NCBI GenBank assembly: GCA_017610505.1
Contig: JAFCBX010000037.1
Coordinates: 1 to 7,478 of the forward strand
From: Methanosarcinales archaeon
GTDB lineage: Archaea > Nanobdellota > Nanobdellia > Woesearchaeales > CG1-02-33-12
Reading direction: 5' to 3'
DNA length: 7,478 nt
Made by a program: the position numbers and the translations under genes. Every line of letters begins with the position of its first letter. Positions within the stretch are counted from its first letter, which is position 1. A model generated the notes under the pieces. The model was not told the origin of the DNA, did no database searches, and saw nothing but the letters and a program-made list of their open reading frames with translations. Shown here piece by piece: positions 1 through 5,997 of this stretch.

Positions 1-118
1 GCAGTGGCAAAATGTTCAGCATTCATATTTTGGACAAACTTATCCCCCATCATTTGTATTTGGGGCATATTCCCCTTCAAATGAGTGGACATTATGGAGT
101 GGTGTTCCAATGGAGTAA
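1..118 (+). CDS. C-terminal fragment of an unrecognised protein (5' end outside the window)
   Basis: An open frame enters from the left edge, with its first whole codon at position 2, and ends at TAA 116-118, giving 38 residues. The segment is rich in aromatic residues, Pro and Ser (four Trp, three Tyr and four Phe), which is unlike a chance frame in AT-rich DNA. The other forward frame I translated closes at about position 85. Its recognisable features are W..VQ..YFG near residues 2-11 and the terminal WSGVPME. Both patterns recur in the same order in the next reading frame (122-256), which is the main evidence that this fragment is real coding sequence. I do not recognise the family. Whether the whole protein is cytosolic or secreted cannot be told from the fragment. 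Confidence 0.6.
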   Translation, partial: QWQNVQHSYFGQTYPPSFVFGAYSPSNEWTLWSGVPME

Positions 119-121
119 AAA

Positions 122-256
122 ATGAATGATTTATATTTTAATCTTATAAGTTGGGACCAAATTCAGTATGATTATTTTGGCAAAATAAAACAATCAAAAA
201 CAAAGACGGGGCTTGATTTTATAGACAAAACATGGAGCAATGTTCCATTAGAATAG
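122..256 (+). CDS. Small 44-aa protein, diverged tandem copy of the preceding C-terminus
   Basis: ATG 122 to TAG 254-256 gives 44 residues beginning MNDLYFNLISW. A GGAG at 112-115 lies 6 nt before the ATG and overlaps the end of the upstream frame, so a separate, coupled start is plausible. The protein repeats the landmarks of the preceding fragment: W..IQ..YFG at residues 11-20 and WSNVPLE at 38-44. Five of the seven terminal residues and five of eleven around YFG are identical. The reading frame is the same as that of the upstream fragment, with only TAA and AAA between them. It may therefore be a small paralogue, or the last repeat of a longer protein cut off by a stop codon. No signal peptide or membrane segment is visible, and no function can be assigned. 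Confidence 0.5.
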   Translation: MNDLYFNLISWDQIQYDYFGKIKQSKTKTGLDFIDKTWSNVPLE

Positions 257-291
257 ATTAATCAAAAAAGATTAACTATTTAAGAGAAGTC

Positions 292-320
292 AAAAGGTTT
301 AATAAATAAAAAGGTTTAAT
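292..320 (+). repeat. 17-bp-period direct repeat of AAAAGGTTTAAT
   Basis: The 12-mer AAAAGGTTTAAT occurs at 292-303 and again at 309-320, just before the nucleotidyltransferase ATG. It could be a short duplication that displaced the original 5' end of that gene, or simply AT-rich promoter DNA. Removing one 17-bp copy changes the upstream frame but does not by itself restore a longer open frame, because a stop then appears at 281-283. Confidence 0.5.
298..308 (+). promoter_or_regulatory. Candidate TATA box of the nucleotidyltransferase gene
   Basis: TTTAATAAATA is centred about 25 nt before ATG 328, and no Shine-Dalgarno sequence stands next to that ATG. This spacing fits an archaeal leaderless transcript starting at or very near the start codon. 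In such AT-rich DNA the match has limited weight. Confidence 0.35.
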
Positions 321-327
321 TTTAAAG

Positions 328-1026
328 ATGAAAGATTTGGTAAAGGCAACTGTGTTGTTTGGAAGCTCTGCAAGGAAAACATCCAGCCAGGGAGATATTG
401 ATGTTCTTGTTATAATAGATGACTTAACAGTTAGATTAACTCCAGAGCTGACTGAGGCATACACTTTAATAACTGAAAAGATTATTGCAGAAACCTCAAA
501 CATGCTTCATATAACCACATTAAAGCTTACTGCATTCTGGGAATATATCAGGTCAGGAGACCCAGTTATAATAAATATGTTAAGAGATGGAATTGCATTG
601 CTTGACACTGGATTTTTTGAGCCAATACAGGTTTTATTAAAGCAAGGAAGGATAAGGCCAACCCATGAAAGCGTATGGGCTTATTTTGCAAAAGCACCCT
701 CAACATTATATAATTCAAAGTGGCATCTTTTGCAGGCTACAATTGATTTGTATTGGGCTGTAATTGATGCAGCCCATGCTGCACTTATGAAGCTTGGTGA
801 GATTCCACCAACTCCAGAGCATGTCGCTGATATGATGCAAATTCATATGGTTAATAAAGGTCTCATTAGCAAGAAATATGCAGACACAATGAGAAAGTTC
901 TATAATCTCTCAAGGATGATAAACCACAGGGAGATAAAAGAGATTTCTGGCAAGGAGTATGATTCTTATTATAAGGAAGCACAGGACTTTGTCTATAAAA
1001 TAAGAGAATTTATTGAGGAGAAATAA
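328..1026 (+). CDS. Minimal nucleotidyltransferase (MNT) domain protein with helical, HEPN-like C-terminal domain
   Basis: The 232-aa product starts almost directly in the first strand of a polymerase-beta-type nucleotidyltransferase fold. It has LFGSS at residues 10-14, then Asp23 and Asp25 in GDIDVLV. This matches the family signature GS-x(9-13)-D-h-D, whose acids bind the metal and NTP. The expected third acid is not obvious: the likely third strand reads HITTLKL (61-67) with Thr where Asp or Glu is usual. Residues about 115-232 look all-helical, with a Trp/Ala-rich helix (132-154), a GEIPPTPEHV turn and a charged C-terminus. This resembles the HEPN-type domains that accompany MNT domains, but a clean Rx4-6H motif is not seen. 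Substrate and target are unknown; relatives modify tRNA, proteins or drugs, or act as antitoxins. Only nine residues precede LFGSS, fewer than is usual, and the same frame shows a stop at 307-309 with a plausible lost N-terminus before it. Confidence 0.85.
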   Translation: MKDLVKATVLFGSSARKTSSQGDIDVLVIIDDLTVRLTPELTEAYTLITEKIIAETSNMLHITTLKLTAFWEYIRSGDPVIINMLRDGIALLDTGFFEPIQVLLKQGRIRPTHESVWAYFAKAPSTLYNSKWHLLQATIDLYWAVIDAAHAALMKLGEIPPTPEHVADMMQIHMVNKGLISKKYADTMRKFYNLSRMINHREIKEISGKEYDSYYKEAQDFVYKIREFIEEK

Positions 1027-1046
1027 TCTCTTTCTTTTTAAATTTT
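1027..1046 (+). terminator. T-rich tract after the nucleotidyltransferase gene
   Basis: Immediately after TAA 1024-1026 the plus strand reads TCTCTTTCTTTTTAAATTTT. Pyrimidine/T-rich runs of this kind serve as intrinsic terminators in archaea without needing a hairpin. The gap to the next gene has its own candidate promoter, which supports separate transcription. Confidence 0.4.
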
Positions 1047-1054
1047 AACTAGTT

Positions 1055-1111
1055 TAGTATAGAAATCATTTTATAGCAGTTATACTTATACTACAAAATG
1101 GGGGGTGTAGG
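1055..1111 (+). promoter_or_regulatory. Promoter and leader of the acyl-CoA synthetase gene, with inverted repeat and strong SD
   Basis: A TATA-like TTTTATAG (about 1069-1076) would place transcription start near 1097 and leave a short leader containing GGGGGTG at 1101-1107, 4 nt before ATG 1112. GGGGGTG can pair along its full length with the anti-SD CACCUCC if one G-U wobble is allowed. The region also holds a 7-bp inverted repeat, TAGTATA (1055-1061) and TATACTA (1087-1093), and a tandem TTATAC TTATAC (1080-1091). These flank the presumed TATA box and could be an operator, but this is only a suggestion. Confidence 0.4.
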
Positions 1112-3295
1112 ATGGAACAAGAGCCAAAAACATTAAATGAAATGCTAAATAAAAGTGTTAGTTTACATGGTGACAGGACTGCTTTTAAGGTAAAAAAAGA
1201 TAATAGATTTGAACCAGTATCTTATAAAGAATTCTATAACAAAGTTGAAAGTTTTGGAACCGGTTTACTGGCTGTTGGCATAGAGAAATTTGATCATATA
1301 GGCCTTATAACTGATAATCGCCTTGAATGGATAATATCTGACCTGGCTATTATTGGTTTGAGAGCTGCAGATATTCCGCTGCCAGGAAGCACTGGCTATG
1401 AGGACATCTCTTTCAAGCTTAATCACTCAGATTCAAAAGCAGTTATATTTGAGGGAGAAAAACAATTATCTGAGTTCTATAATGTGGAGAAAGAACTGCC
1501 TGAAATAAAAAATATAATCTTGCTTGATAAGGTTAATATGTTTGCAAAAAAAGAGGAGTATGTTCCTGAATGGGCAAAACAGTTTGATTTTGAAGAAAAC
1601 AAAAAAATAAGCAAGGGGTTTGATTCAAAACTTAAATTATTGATAAATAACAGGAATAAAAACATTCTTTTATCGCCAGATGCAAAAAAATATTTAGAAA
1701 AATATCTTGATGAAAACACTGAAAATCTCCTGAAGAAAAAGGATGCTGAAGAAACTGGCAGTTCTGTGAAGAAAAGCATATTGAAAAGAGCGGTAGTAAT
1801 AGACAGGCAATATACTAAAGACCATTCCAATTCAATCTTCTCTTTCGAAGAAATAACTAAAAAGGGCAAGGATTTATTGGATAAAGGAGATACATTATTT
1901 TTAAATATATCCAAAAGTGCAGAGCCAGATGATTTGGTCACAATAATCTACACTTCTGGAACAACCGGCAACCCAAAAGGTGTTATGCTTACTAACAAAA
2001 ACTTTATGCATAATATAAGAAATGCTCCTCCAGCAATAGGAATAAATAAAGAGGATAATTTCTTATCAGTTCTGCCATCCTGGCATATCTACGAGAGAAT
2101 AGTAGAATACTGTGCAATAAGTGTTGGAGCCTCAACTGCTTACAGCAAACCCTTTAAACAAGTCCTTCTGCCAGACCTTAAAGCAGAAAAACCTACTCTT
2201 ATGTGCAGTGTCCCTAGAATATGGGAAAGTCTGCATAAAGGAATTAAGGATAATGTTAAAAAAAGTAGTCCTATTAAAAGAGTTATGTTTAACATGGCTA
2301 TTAGTGTAGGGGAAAAATATAAGGAAGCTGAAAGGATATTAAATAATAAGAATCCTTTATTTGATAGGTCAAATTATGACCCTGAAGAACTAGAACAAGC
2401 AAGAAGAACAGTTAAAAGATTGGGCTGGAAATATAAATTTGCTGATAAGATTGTATTTAAGAAGATCAGGGAAGTAATTGGAGAAAAACTAAGGTTTGCT
2501 GTTAGTGCTGGGGGAGCACTTACTGAAGCCACAGATATATTTTTCAATACAATTGGAATAAAGGTCTGTGAGGGATATGGATTAACTGAAACATCCCCAG
2601 TTCTTACAGGCAGAACAGAAAAGGAATATATTATGTTTACAGTAGGACTACCAATACCAGAAGTAAAAATAAAGATTGTGGACAAATATAATCATAATAA
2701 GACATTGCCTAATGGCGAGGTAGGTATTGTACTAACTAAAGGAAATATGGTTATGAAGGGCTACTACAAAAATAAGGAAAAAACAGATGAAGTTATTAAA
2801 GACGGGTGGTTTAATACAGGAGATTTGGGCAAGAAGACATATAATGGAAAATATCTCAAGCTGGTTGGAAGGATAAAAGATACAATAGTTTTAAGAGGGG
2901 GAGAAAATATTGAGCCATTGGTTCTTGAAGACAAGCTAAATGAAAGTGATTACATTAATCAGGTTATTGTTGTTGGACAGGACAAATCGCGTTTAGGGGC
3001 ATTAATAGTTCCTGATATTGATGCTTTAAAGGAATATGCAAAAAAGGAAAAGATTGAATACAGAAACATTGAAGAACTAATAGAAAATGAAAATATAGTC
3101 TCTTTATTCCAGAAAGAACAAAAAAGGCTGGTTTCAAAAGAGCAGGGATTTAAGCCATATGAAACAGTTATGGGTGTAGGAGTGCTTCCTCAAGAATTCA
3201 CTATTGAAGCAGGAGATTTAACTGAAACCCTGAAAATGAGAAGATTTGAGATACATGAAAAATATAAAGAAGAGATAGACAAGATATGTGGATAA
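1112..3295 (+). CDS. Long-chain acyl-CoA synthetase (AMP-forming, ANL superfamily)
   Basis: The 727-aa enzyme is predicted to activate a carboxylic acid, probably a long-chain fatty acid, with ATP to an acyl-adenylate and then to acyl-CoA. All core motifs are present: the P-loop YTSGTTGNPKG (280-290), the Trp-His region SWHIYER (323-329), GYGLTETSP (488-496), GWFNTGDLG (565-573), the hinge GRIKDTIVLRGGENIEP (586-602) and the C-terminal catalytic Lys708 in LTETLKMRR. The order and GGENIEP hinge match the FadD15/ACSL-like branch and not acetyl-CoA synthetase. At 727 aa it is longer than the roughly 600 aa of FadD15-like enzymes. The surplus is a Lys/Glu/Asn-rich stretch at about 141-226, between NIILLDK and RAVVIDRQ. 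No signal peptide or clear membrane helix is seen, so it is cytosolic or peripheral. The start is fixed by the strong SD at 1101-1107. No other fatty-acid gene is nearby, so the true substrate is open. Confidence 0.93.
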   Translation: MEQEPKTLNEMLNKSVSLHGDRTAFKVKKDNRFEPVSYKEFYNKVESFGTGLLAVGIEKFDHIGLITDNRLEWIISDLAIIGLRAADIPLPGSTGYEDISFKLNHSDSKAVIFEGEKQLSEFYNVEKELPEIKNIILLDKVNMFAKKEEYVPEWAKQFDFEENKKISKGFDSKLKLLINNRNKNILLSPDAKKYLEKYLDENTENLLKKKDAEETGSSVKKSILKRAVVIDRQYTKDHSNSIFSFEEITKKGKDLLDKGDTLFLNISKSAEPDDLVTIIYTSGTTGNPKGVMLTNKNFMHNIRNAPPAIGINKEDNFLSVLPSWHIYERIVEYCAISVGASTAYSKPFKQVLLPDLKAEKPTLMCSVPRIWESLHKGIKDNVKKSSPIKRVMFNMAISVGEKYKEAERILNNKNPLFDRSNYDPEELEQARRTVKRLGWKYKFADKIVFKKIREVIGEKLRFAVSAGGALTEATDIFFNTIGIKVCEGYGLTETSPVLTGRTEKEYIMFTVGLPIPEVKIKIVDKYNHNKTLPNGEVGIVLTKGNMVMKGYYKNKEKTDEVIKDGWFNTGDLGKKTYNGKYLKLVGRIKDTIVLRGGENIEPLVLEDKLNESDYINQVIVVGQDKSRLGALIVPDIDALKEYAKKEKIEYRNIEELIENENIVSLFQKEQKRLVSKEQGFKPYETVMGVGVLPQEFTIEAGDLTETLKMRRFEIHEKYKEEIDKICG

Positions 3296-3305
3296 TCTTT
3301 ATAGC

Positions 3306-3318
3306 AATATATTTATAT
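3306..3318 (+). promoter_or_regulatory. Candidate TATA box for taw3
   Basis: AATATATTTATAT sits in the 45-bp gap and its downstream half is centred about 26 nt before ATG 3341. No SD-like sequence precedes that ATG, so a leaderless taw3 mRNA is likely. A second TATA-like string (3326-3336) lies too close to the ATG to serve this start. Read-through from the acyl-CoA synthetase gene is still possible. Confidence 0.45.
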
Positions 3319-3340
3319 CCCTGAATTTTTATATAATTCT

Positions 3341-3913
3341 ATGAAATTTGAGAAAGAAAAAAAAGATTGTTTGAGTAAGATTGACAAGTCAAAAAAAGGC
3401 TCAATAGACAAGAAAATAAAAAAGCTTGTTGAGTTAATTAATTTATTAAAAGATTATTATACCACTTCTTCGTGCTCTGGACGCATACTTTTGATAAAAA
3501 GGCCAAAATCAGGAAAAAAGTGCGATGTTGGGTTCTTGTTCGAGAGCCATAACAAAGTTAGCTTTGAAGAAATTAAAGTATGTTTAAAAAATATTCCAGA
3601 GCAGGATTTATGGTTTAGGCAGGAGTCAATGATATTGCATGTTGCATGCAGAACAATTGAGAATGCCCAGAAAATACTTGACATTAGCAGTATGGCAGGA
3701 TTCAAGCATTCTGGCATAATAACAACAAGAAAAAAGATTGTTGTTGAGATAATCGGCTCTGAGCAGTTTGATACTATAATTGCAAAGCATGGAAAGCTTT
3801 TTGTTGGTGATGAATATTTAAGATTGCTTGTTAATGAAGCTAATAAAAAGCTTGGAATAAACAGCAGGAAGATAAAGAAATTCTATGACCTAATTAAAAG
3901 CCTTAAAGATTAA
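3341..3913 (+). CDS. taw3: tRNA(Phe) wybutosine-pathway methyltransferase Taw3/TYW3
   Basis: The 190-aa protein matches the TYW3/Taw3 family in length and motif order. Near the N-terminus come the conserved Lys/Ser region SKKGSID (17-23) and YYTTSSCSGR (39-48). They are followed by the basic strand-and-loop region, LWFRQESMILHVACRTIENA (90-109) and AGFKHSGI (119-126). In the family this enzyme uses S-adenosylmethionine to N4-methylate the tricyclic wyosine-derivative intermediate at G37 of tRNA(Phe), beside the anticodon, which helps maintain the reading frame. It is a soluble cytosolic protein. The N-terminal 35 residues and the C-terminus are Lys-rich, as suits tRNA binding. No other wybutosine gene (taw1, taw2, trm5) lies in the window. 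The stop codon lies within the end of the convergent gene, giving an 11-bp tail-to-tail overlap. Confidence 0.93.
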   Translation: MKFEKEKKDCLSKIDKSKKGSIDKKIKKLVELINLLKDYYTTSSCSGRILLIKRPKSGKKCDVGFLFESHNKVSFEEIKVCLKNIPEQDLWFRQESMILHVACRTIENAQKILDISSMAGFKHSGIITTRKKIVVEIIGSEQFDTIIAKHGKLFVGDEYLRLLVNEANKKLGINSRKIKKFYDLIKSLKD

Positions 3914-4565
3914 ATAACTTGTTTTTTTTGAAAGCATGAATTAAAATGCCTGCAAGAAACACTGATGCAGAGATTATGAGCCCATTTGTATCAATTCCTG
4001 CAAAAATGTTTTGTGGATTATTTTGTTTTATTACATTGCTGTTAATTTTAAATAAGGTGTTATTTTTTAATGTGTTATTTTCATTTTTGTTATTGTTGTG
4101 GCTTTTATCTGCAAGGTTAAGTTCAGGTTTTTGCACAGATAAATTAACAAGGTTATTATTTGGCTCTATTGTTTTGTCTGCCACAACAAGCTTTGTCCTG
4201 ATAGCAACAGCAGGACTGAGGCTAATCTGGCTGGTTTTAGAATCTATTTGTTTAATGTAAATATTTGTCTTGTATGTTTTGGAATTAACATTCTGGGGGA
4301 TATTAACTATTACTTTTATTTTTGTGCTTTTTTCTGCTGGAATTAAAACTTTTTGTGGAATAAATTCAAACCAATCCTCAAAGTTATTTGTATAAATAAG
4401 ATAGTTTGTTTCTATGTCCTGTGTGTTAAAAATAGTAAATTGTGTTTCAACAGGAACCTCTTTTGACAAAACATTAAAGTCAAGTCTTGCAGGTGAAACA
4501 CCAATAGCATTTGCTGTTGTAAATGTAAGCAGGAAAATAAGAAATGAAAAAATAATAATTTTCAT
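3903..4565 (-). CDS. Secreted Ig-like domain protein with C-terminal membrane anchor
   Basis: The 220-aa protein opens with a signal peptide: MK, a hydrophobic core at residues 3-16, and likely cleavage after TTANA at 20. The mature end IGVSPARLDF is typical of archaeal envelope Ig-like proteins. Residues about 21-130 alternate in a beta-sandwich pattern (FTIFNTQD, VLIPAEKSTKIKVIVNIP, YKTNIYIKQ), like the NEW3/COG1470-type surface domains. An Asn-rich, low-complexity spacer (about 135-188) holds N-x-S/T sequons at Asn141, 163 and 168. One hydrophobic helix (195-212) and a short basic tail KKNKLFNL follow, giving an outside-facing, single-pass anchored topology. The ATG lies 2 bp after the stop of the lamin-tail gene, with no SD of its own, so it is probably cotranscribed and translationally coupled. 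The 3' end overlaps taw3 by 11 bp. The exact partner or ligand is unknown. Confidence 0.85.
   Translation of the reverse strand: MKIIIFSFLIFLLTFTTANAIGVSPARLDFNVLSKEVPVETQFTIFNTQDIETNYLIYTNNFEDWFEFIPQKVLIPAEKSTKIKVIVNIPQNVNSKTYKTNIYIKQIDSKTSQISLSPAVAIRTKLVVADKTIEPNNNLVNLSVQKPELNLADKSHNNNKNENNTLKNNTLFKINSNVIKQNNPQNIFAGIDTNGLIISASVFLAGILIHAFKKNKLFNL
3921..3930 (+). terminator. T8 tract downstream of taw3
   Basis: GTTTTTTTTG begins 8 nt after the taw3 stop and contains eight consecutive T on the plus strand, a good archaeal intrinsic terminator. It lies inside the coding region of the convergent gene, where its complement encodes the Lys-rich cytoplasmic tail, so one sequence appears to do two jobs. 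Confidence 0.45.
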
Positions 4566-4567
4566 TT

Positions 4568-5845
4568 TTAATTAGCAATAGCTGTTATTGTTATAGAGCC
4601 AGAGTAAGAACCTATTTTTGTTTCTTCTGGTATGTATAATTTCAAATTAACATTTTCATAACTTGATTCACCACATCCAAGATTAATGTCTGCTATTGTT
4701 GGGATATTTAATAAAGGAGCAAATGAAAAACTACTAAACTGGTATTGCAGATTGCTTATATCTATGATTTCTTCACCATTTGTTAAATTTGTACCTCTGA
4801 TTTCAATGTCAGATACAAAATTTCCAATATTGTGGATAGTTAAACCATTATTTCCATCAAAGGATTTGTTTGCTCCACTAATAATCTCACCAAAATTAAT
4901 AGTGTCAAAGTTAATATCAACAGCCAAAAGCTCAAGATATTCAAACTCTGTTGTTTTAATTTCCTCTGAACTGCTGTTATCAACTGCTTTTAAGGCTACA
5001 TCATAATTTCCAGGAGCATCATAAAAGTTCATATTTGTTTTGCCTTCGTAAATTGCTTCATATTCATTTAGTGTCTCTTTCTTCAAAAGTTCTATTTCCA
5101 TATTTTTTACTGTTGCAGTTACGCTAGAAATATCATCTATGCTGTCATCATCACCTATAACAGCGCTTATTGTAATTTCTTTGTTTTCTCCAGCATTGGG
5201 CATTATCTGAAATCCTTCTGTGCTATCATAATCTGGAGAGATAGTTATATTATTAATAGATGGCTTTTTTCCAATAACATTAACATAAATTGATATTATT
5301 TTTGGCTCTGCAGTGAGATTTTGCTCTGGGTTAGTGCTGCTAACACTATTCTTCATTCTAGGGGTTCCCCCATGCACAGAACTTTCTTTCCAGCCACTAG
5401 TTGTATTTCGCTCAAGTGTTTTATTATTGTTGTACCCCCAACCATCACTTGCATATTCTGTATATTCTATGCTATCAATTATTGTTAAGGTTGTATCATT
5501 CAGTGCTATTGTTTCACCAGAATTTGTAAGTATTATTGTAGCTTTTACTATAGTGCAAGTTACATTCGGATAAAATTCCTTGAACTTTGTATCATCCTTC
5601 GCGATGATTAAATACTCTCCAGGCTTTATTATTGTCTTGGGTATTGCCTTCCCATCTATTGTCCAACCTGTAAGATTTATTGTCCCCATATCATTGTTAT
5701 ATAGCTCAATCCACTCGTTGCCTGCCCCACCCCAATCATCTGAAGGAGCATACATTATTTCATTAATAACAATTGCATTTGTACTCTTTGCTATAAGAAA
5801 AACAAGGCAAAGCCAAACAATCAGACAAAATTTTTTATTATGCAT
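4568..5845 (-). CDS. Secreted lamin-tail-domain (LTD) protein with Ig-like C-terminal domains
   Basis: The 425-aa protein has a signal peptide (residues 1-24, cleavage likely after STNA) and then a lamin-tail domain at about 25-165. The domain shows the hallmark start IVINEIMY, then GNEWIELYNN (42-51), INLTGWTIDG (56-65), the strand KPGEYLIIAKDD, GETIALND, and the closing GWKESSVHGGTPRMKNS (151-167). In prokaryotes LTDs occur in surface proteins and extracellular nucleases; no nuclease motif is visible here, so an adhesive or structural role is likelier. Residues about 183-305 form an Ig-like segment, and 308-425 a second beta domain ending in IGSYSGSITITA. Ten N-x-S/T sequons suggest N-glycosylation outside the cell. 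There is no C-terminal membrane helix or sorting motif. Cys97 and Cys391 are the only cysteines in the mature part. GGGGGTG stands 6 nt before the ATG. It heads a two-gene unit with the anchored protein 2 bp downstream. Confidence 0.88.
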   Translation of the reverse strand: MHNKKFCLIVWLCLVFLIAKSTNAIVINEIMYAPSDDWGGAGNEWIELYNNDMGTINLTGWTIDGKAIPKTIIKPGEYLIIAKDDTKFKEFYPNVTCTIVKATIILTNSGETIALNDTTLTIIDSIEYTEYASDGWGYNNNKTLERNTTSGWKESSVHGGTPRMKNSVSSTNPEQNLTAEPKIISIYVNVIGKKPSINNITISPDYDSTEGFQIMPNAGENKEITISAVIGDDDSIDDISSVTATVKNMEIELLKKETLNEYEAIYEGKTNMNFYDAPGNYDVALKAVDNSSSEEIKTTEFEYLELLAVDINFDTINFGEIISGANKSFDGNNGLTIHNIGNFVSDIEIRGTNLTNGEEIIDISNLQYQFSSFSFAPLLNIPTIADINLGCGESSYENVNLKLYIPEETKIGSYSGSITITAIAN

Positions 5846-5945
5846 TATTTACACCCCCAAAATTAAACTAGGATAGTTAGCTAAAAAATAGTTTTTAACA
5901 CTTTCCGAGAAAAAACATTCAAATATTTGTTATAAAAAGAAATCT
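5846..5945 (-). promoter_or_regulatory. Promoter/leader of the LTD operon with GGGGGTGT Shine-Dalgarno
   Basis: On the minus strand GGGGGTGT (5858-5851) stands close before ATG 5845. The same octamer precedes the acyl-CoA synthetase start. Two AT-rich TATA candidates are visible on this strand. TTAAAAACTATTTT (5898-5885) would give a leader of about 20 nt that keeps the SD. CTTTTTATAAC (5940-5930) is a better match and would give a leader of about 60 nt. A perfect 10-bp palindrome CAAATATTTG (5920-5929) lies just downstream of the second, where an operator could sit. Which TATA is used cannot be decided from sequence. Confidence 0.4.
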
Positions 5946-5997
5946 TTTGCTTTTTATGAAATGTTTACAATTTTTGGTTAGAAAATTACAGAAAAGA

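Larger units (their letters stand above)
1..256 (+). repeat. Diverged tandem coding repeat, about 49-codon period
   Basis: Two units are seen, from Trp at codon 5-7 and from Trp at codon 152-154. Each has W-x-x-[VI]-Q-x-x-Y-F-G, then 17-20 variable residues, then W-S-x-V-P-[ML]-E and a stop codon. At the DNA level the copies are clearly diverged (roughly two thirds identical over the two conserved blocks), so the duplication is old and seems kept at protein level. More copies may lie to the left of the window. Confidence 0.55.

Noticed and set aside
256..275. TTAATC-A6-GATTAA hairpin after the small 44-aa frame, possible terminator
   Set aside because: The stem is only six AT-rich pairs with no T run after it. 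Stability is negligible and such motifs are expected in this base composition.
3946..4260. 104-codon plus-strand open frame with hydrophobic residues
   Set aside because: It is the antisense of the anchored Ig-like protein, which has a signal peptide, sequons and an anchor helix. The apparent membrane character comes from the complement of Asn/Lys-rich codons.
5313..5876. Two plus-strand open frames opposite the lamin-tail gene
   Set aside because: The minus strand encodes a clear lamin-tail domain with a signal peptide and SD. The plus frames show no motif or initiation signal.
5930..5940. Plus-strand TATA-like TTATAAAAAG in the 194-bp gap
   Set aside because: No plus-strand gene follows; the downstream region is coding on the minus strand. 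It is better read as a minus-strand promoter element or chance AT sequence.
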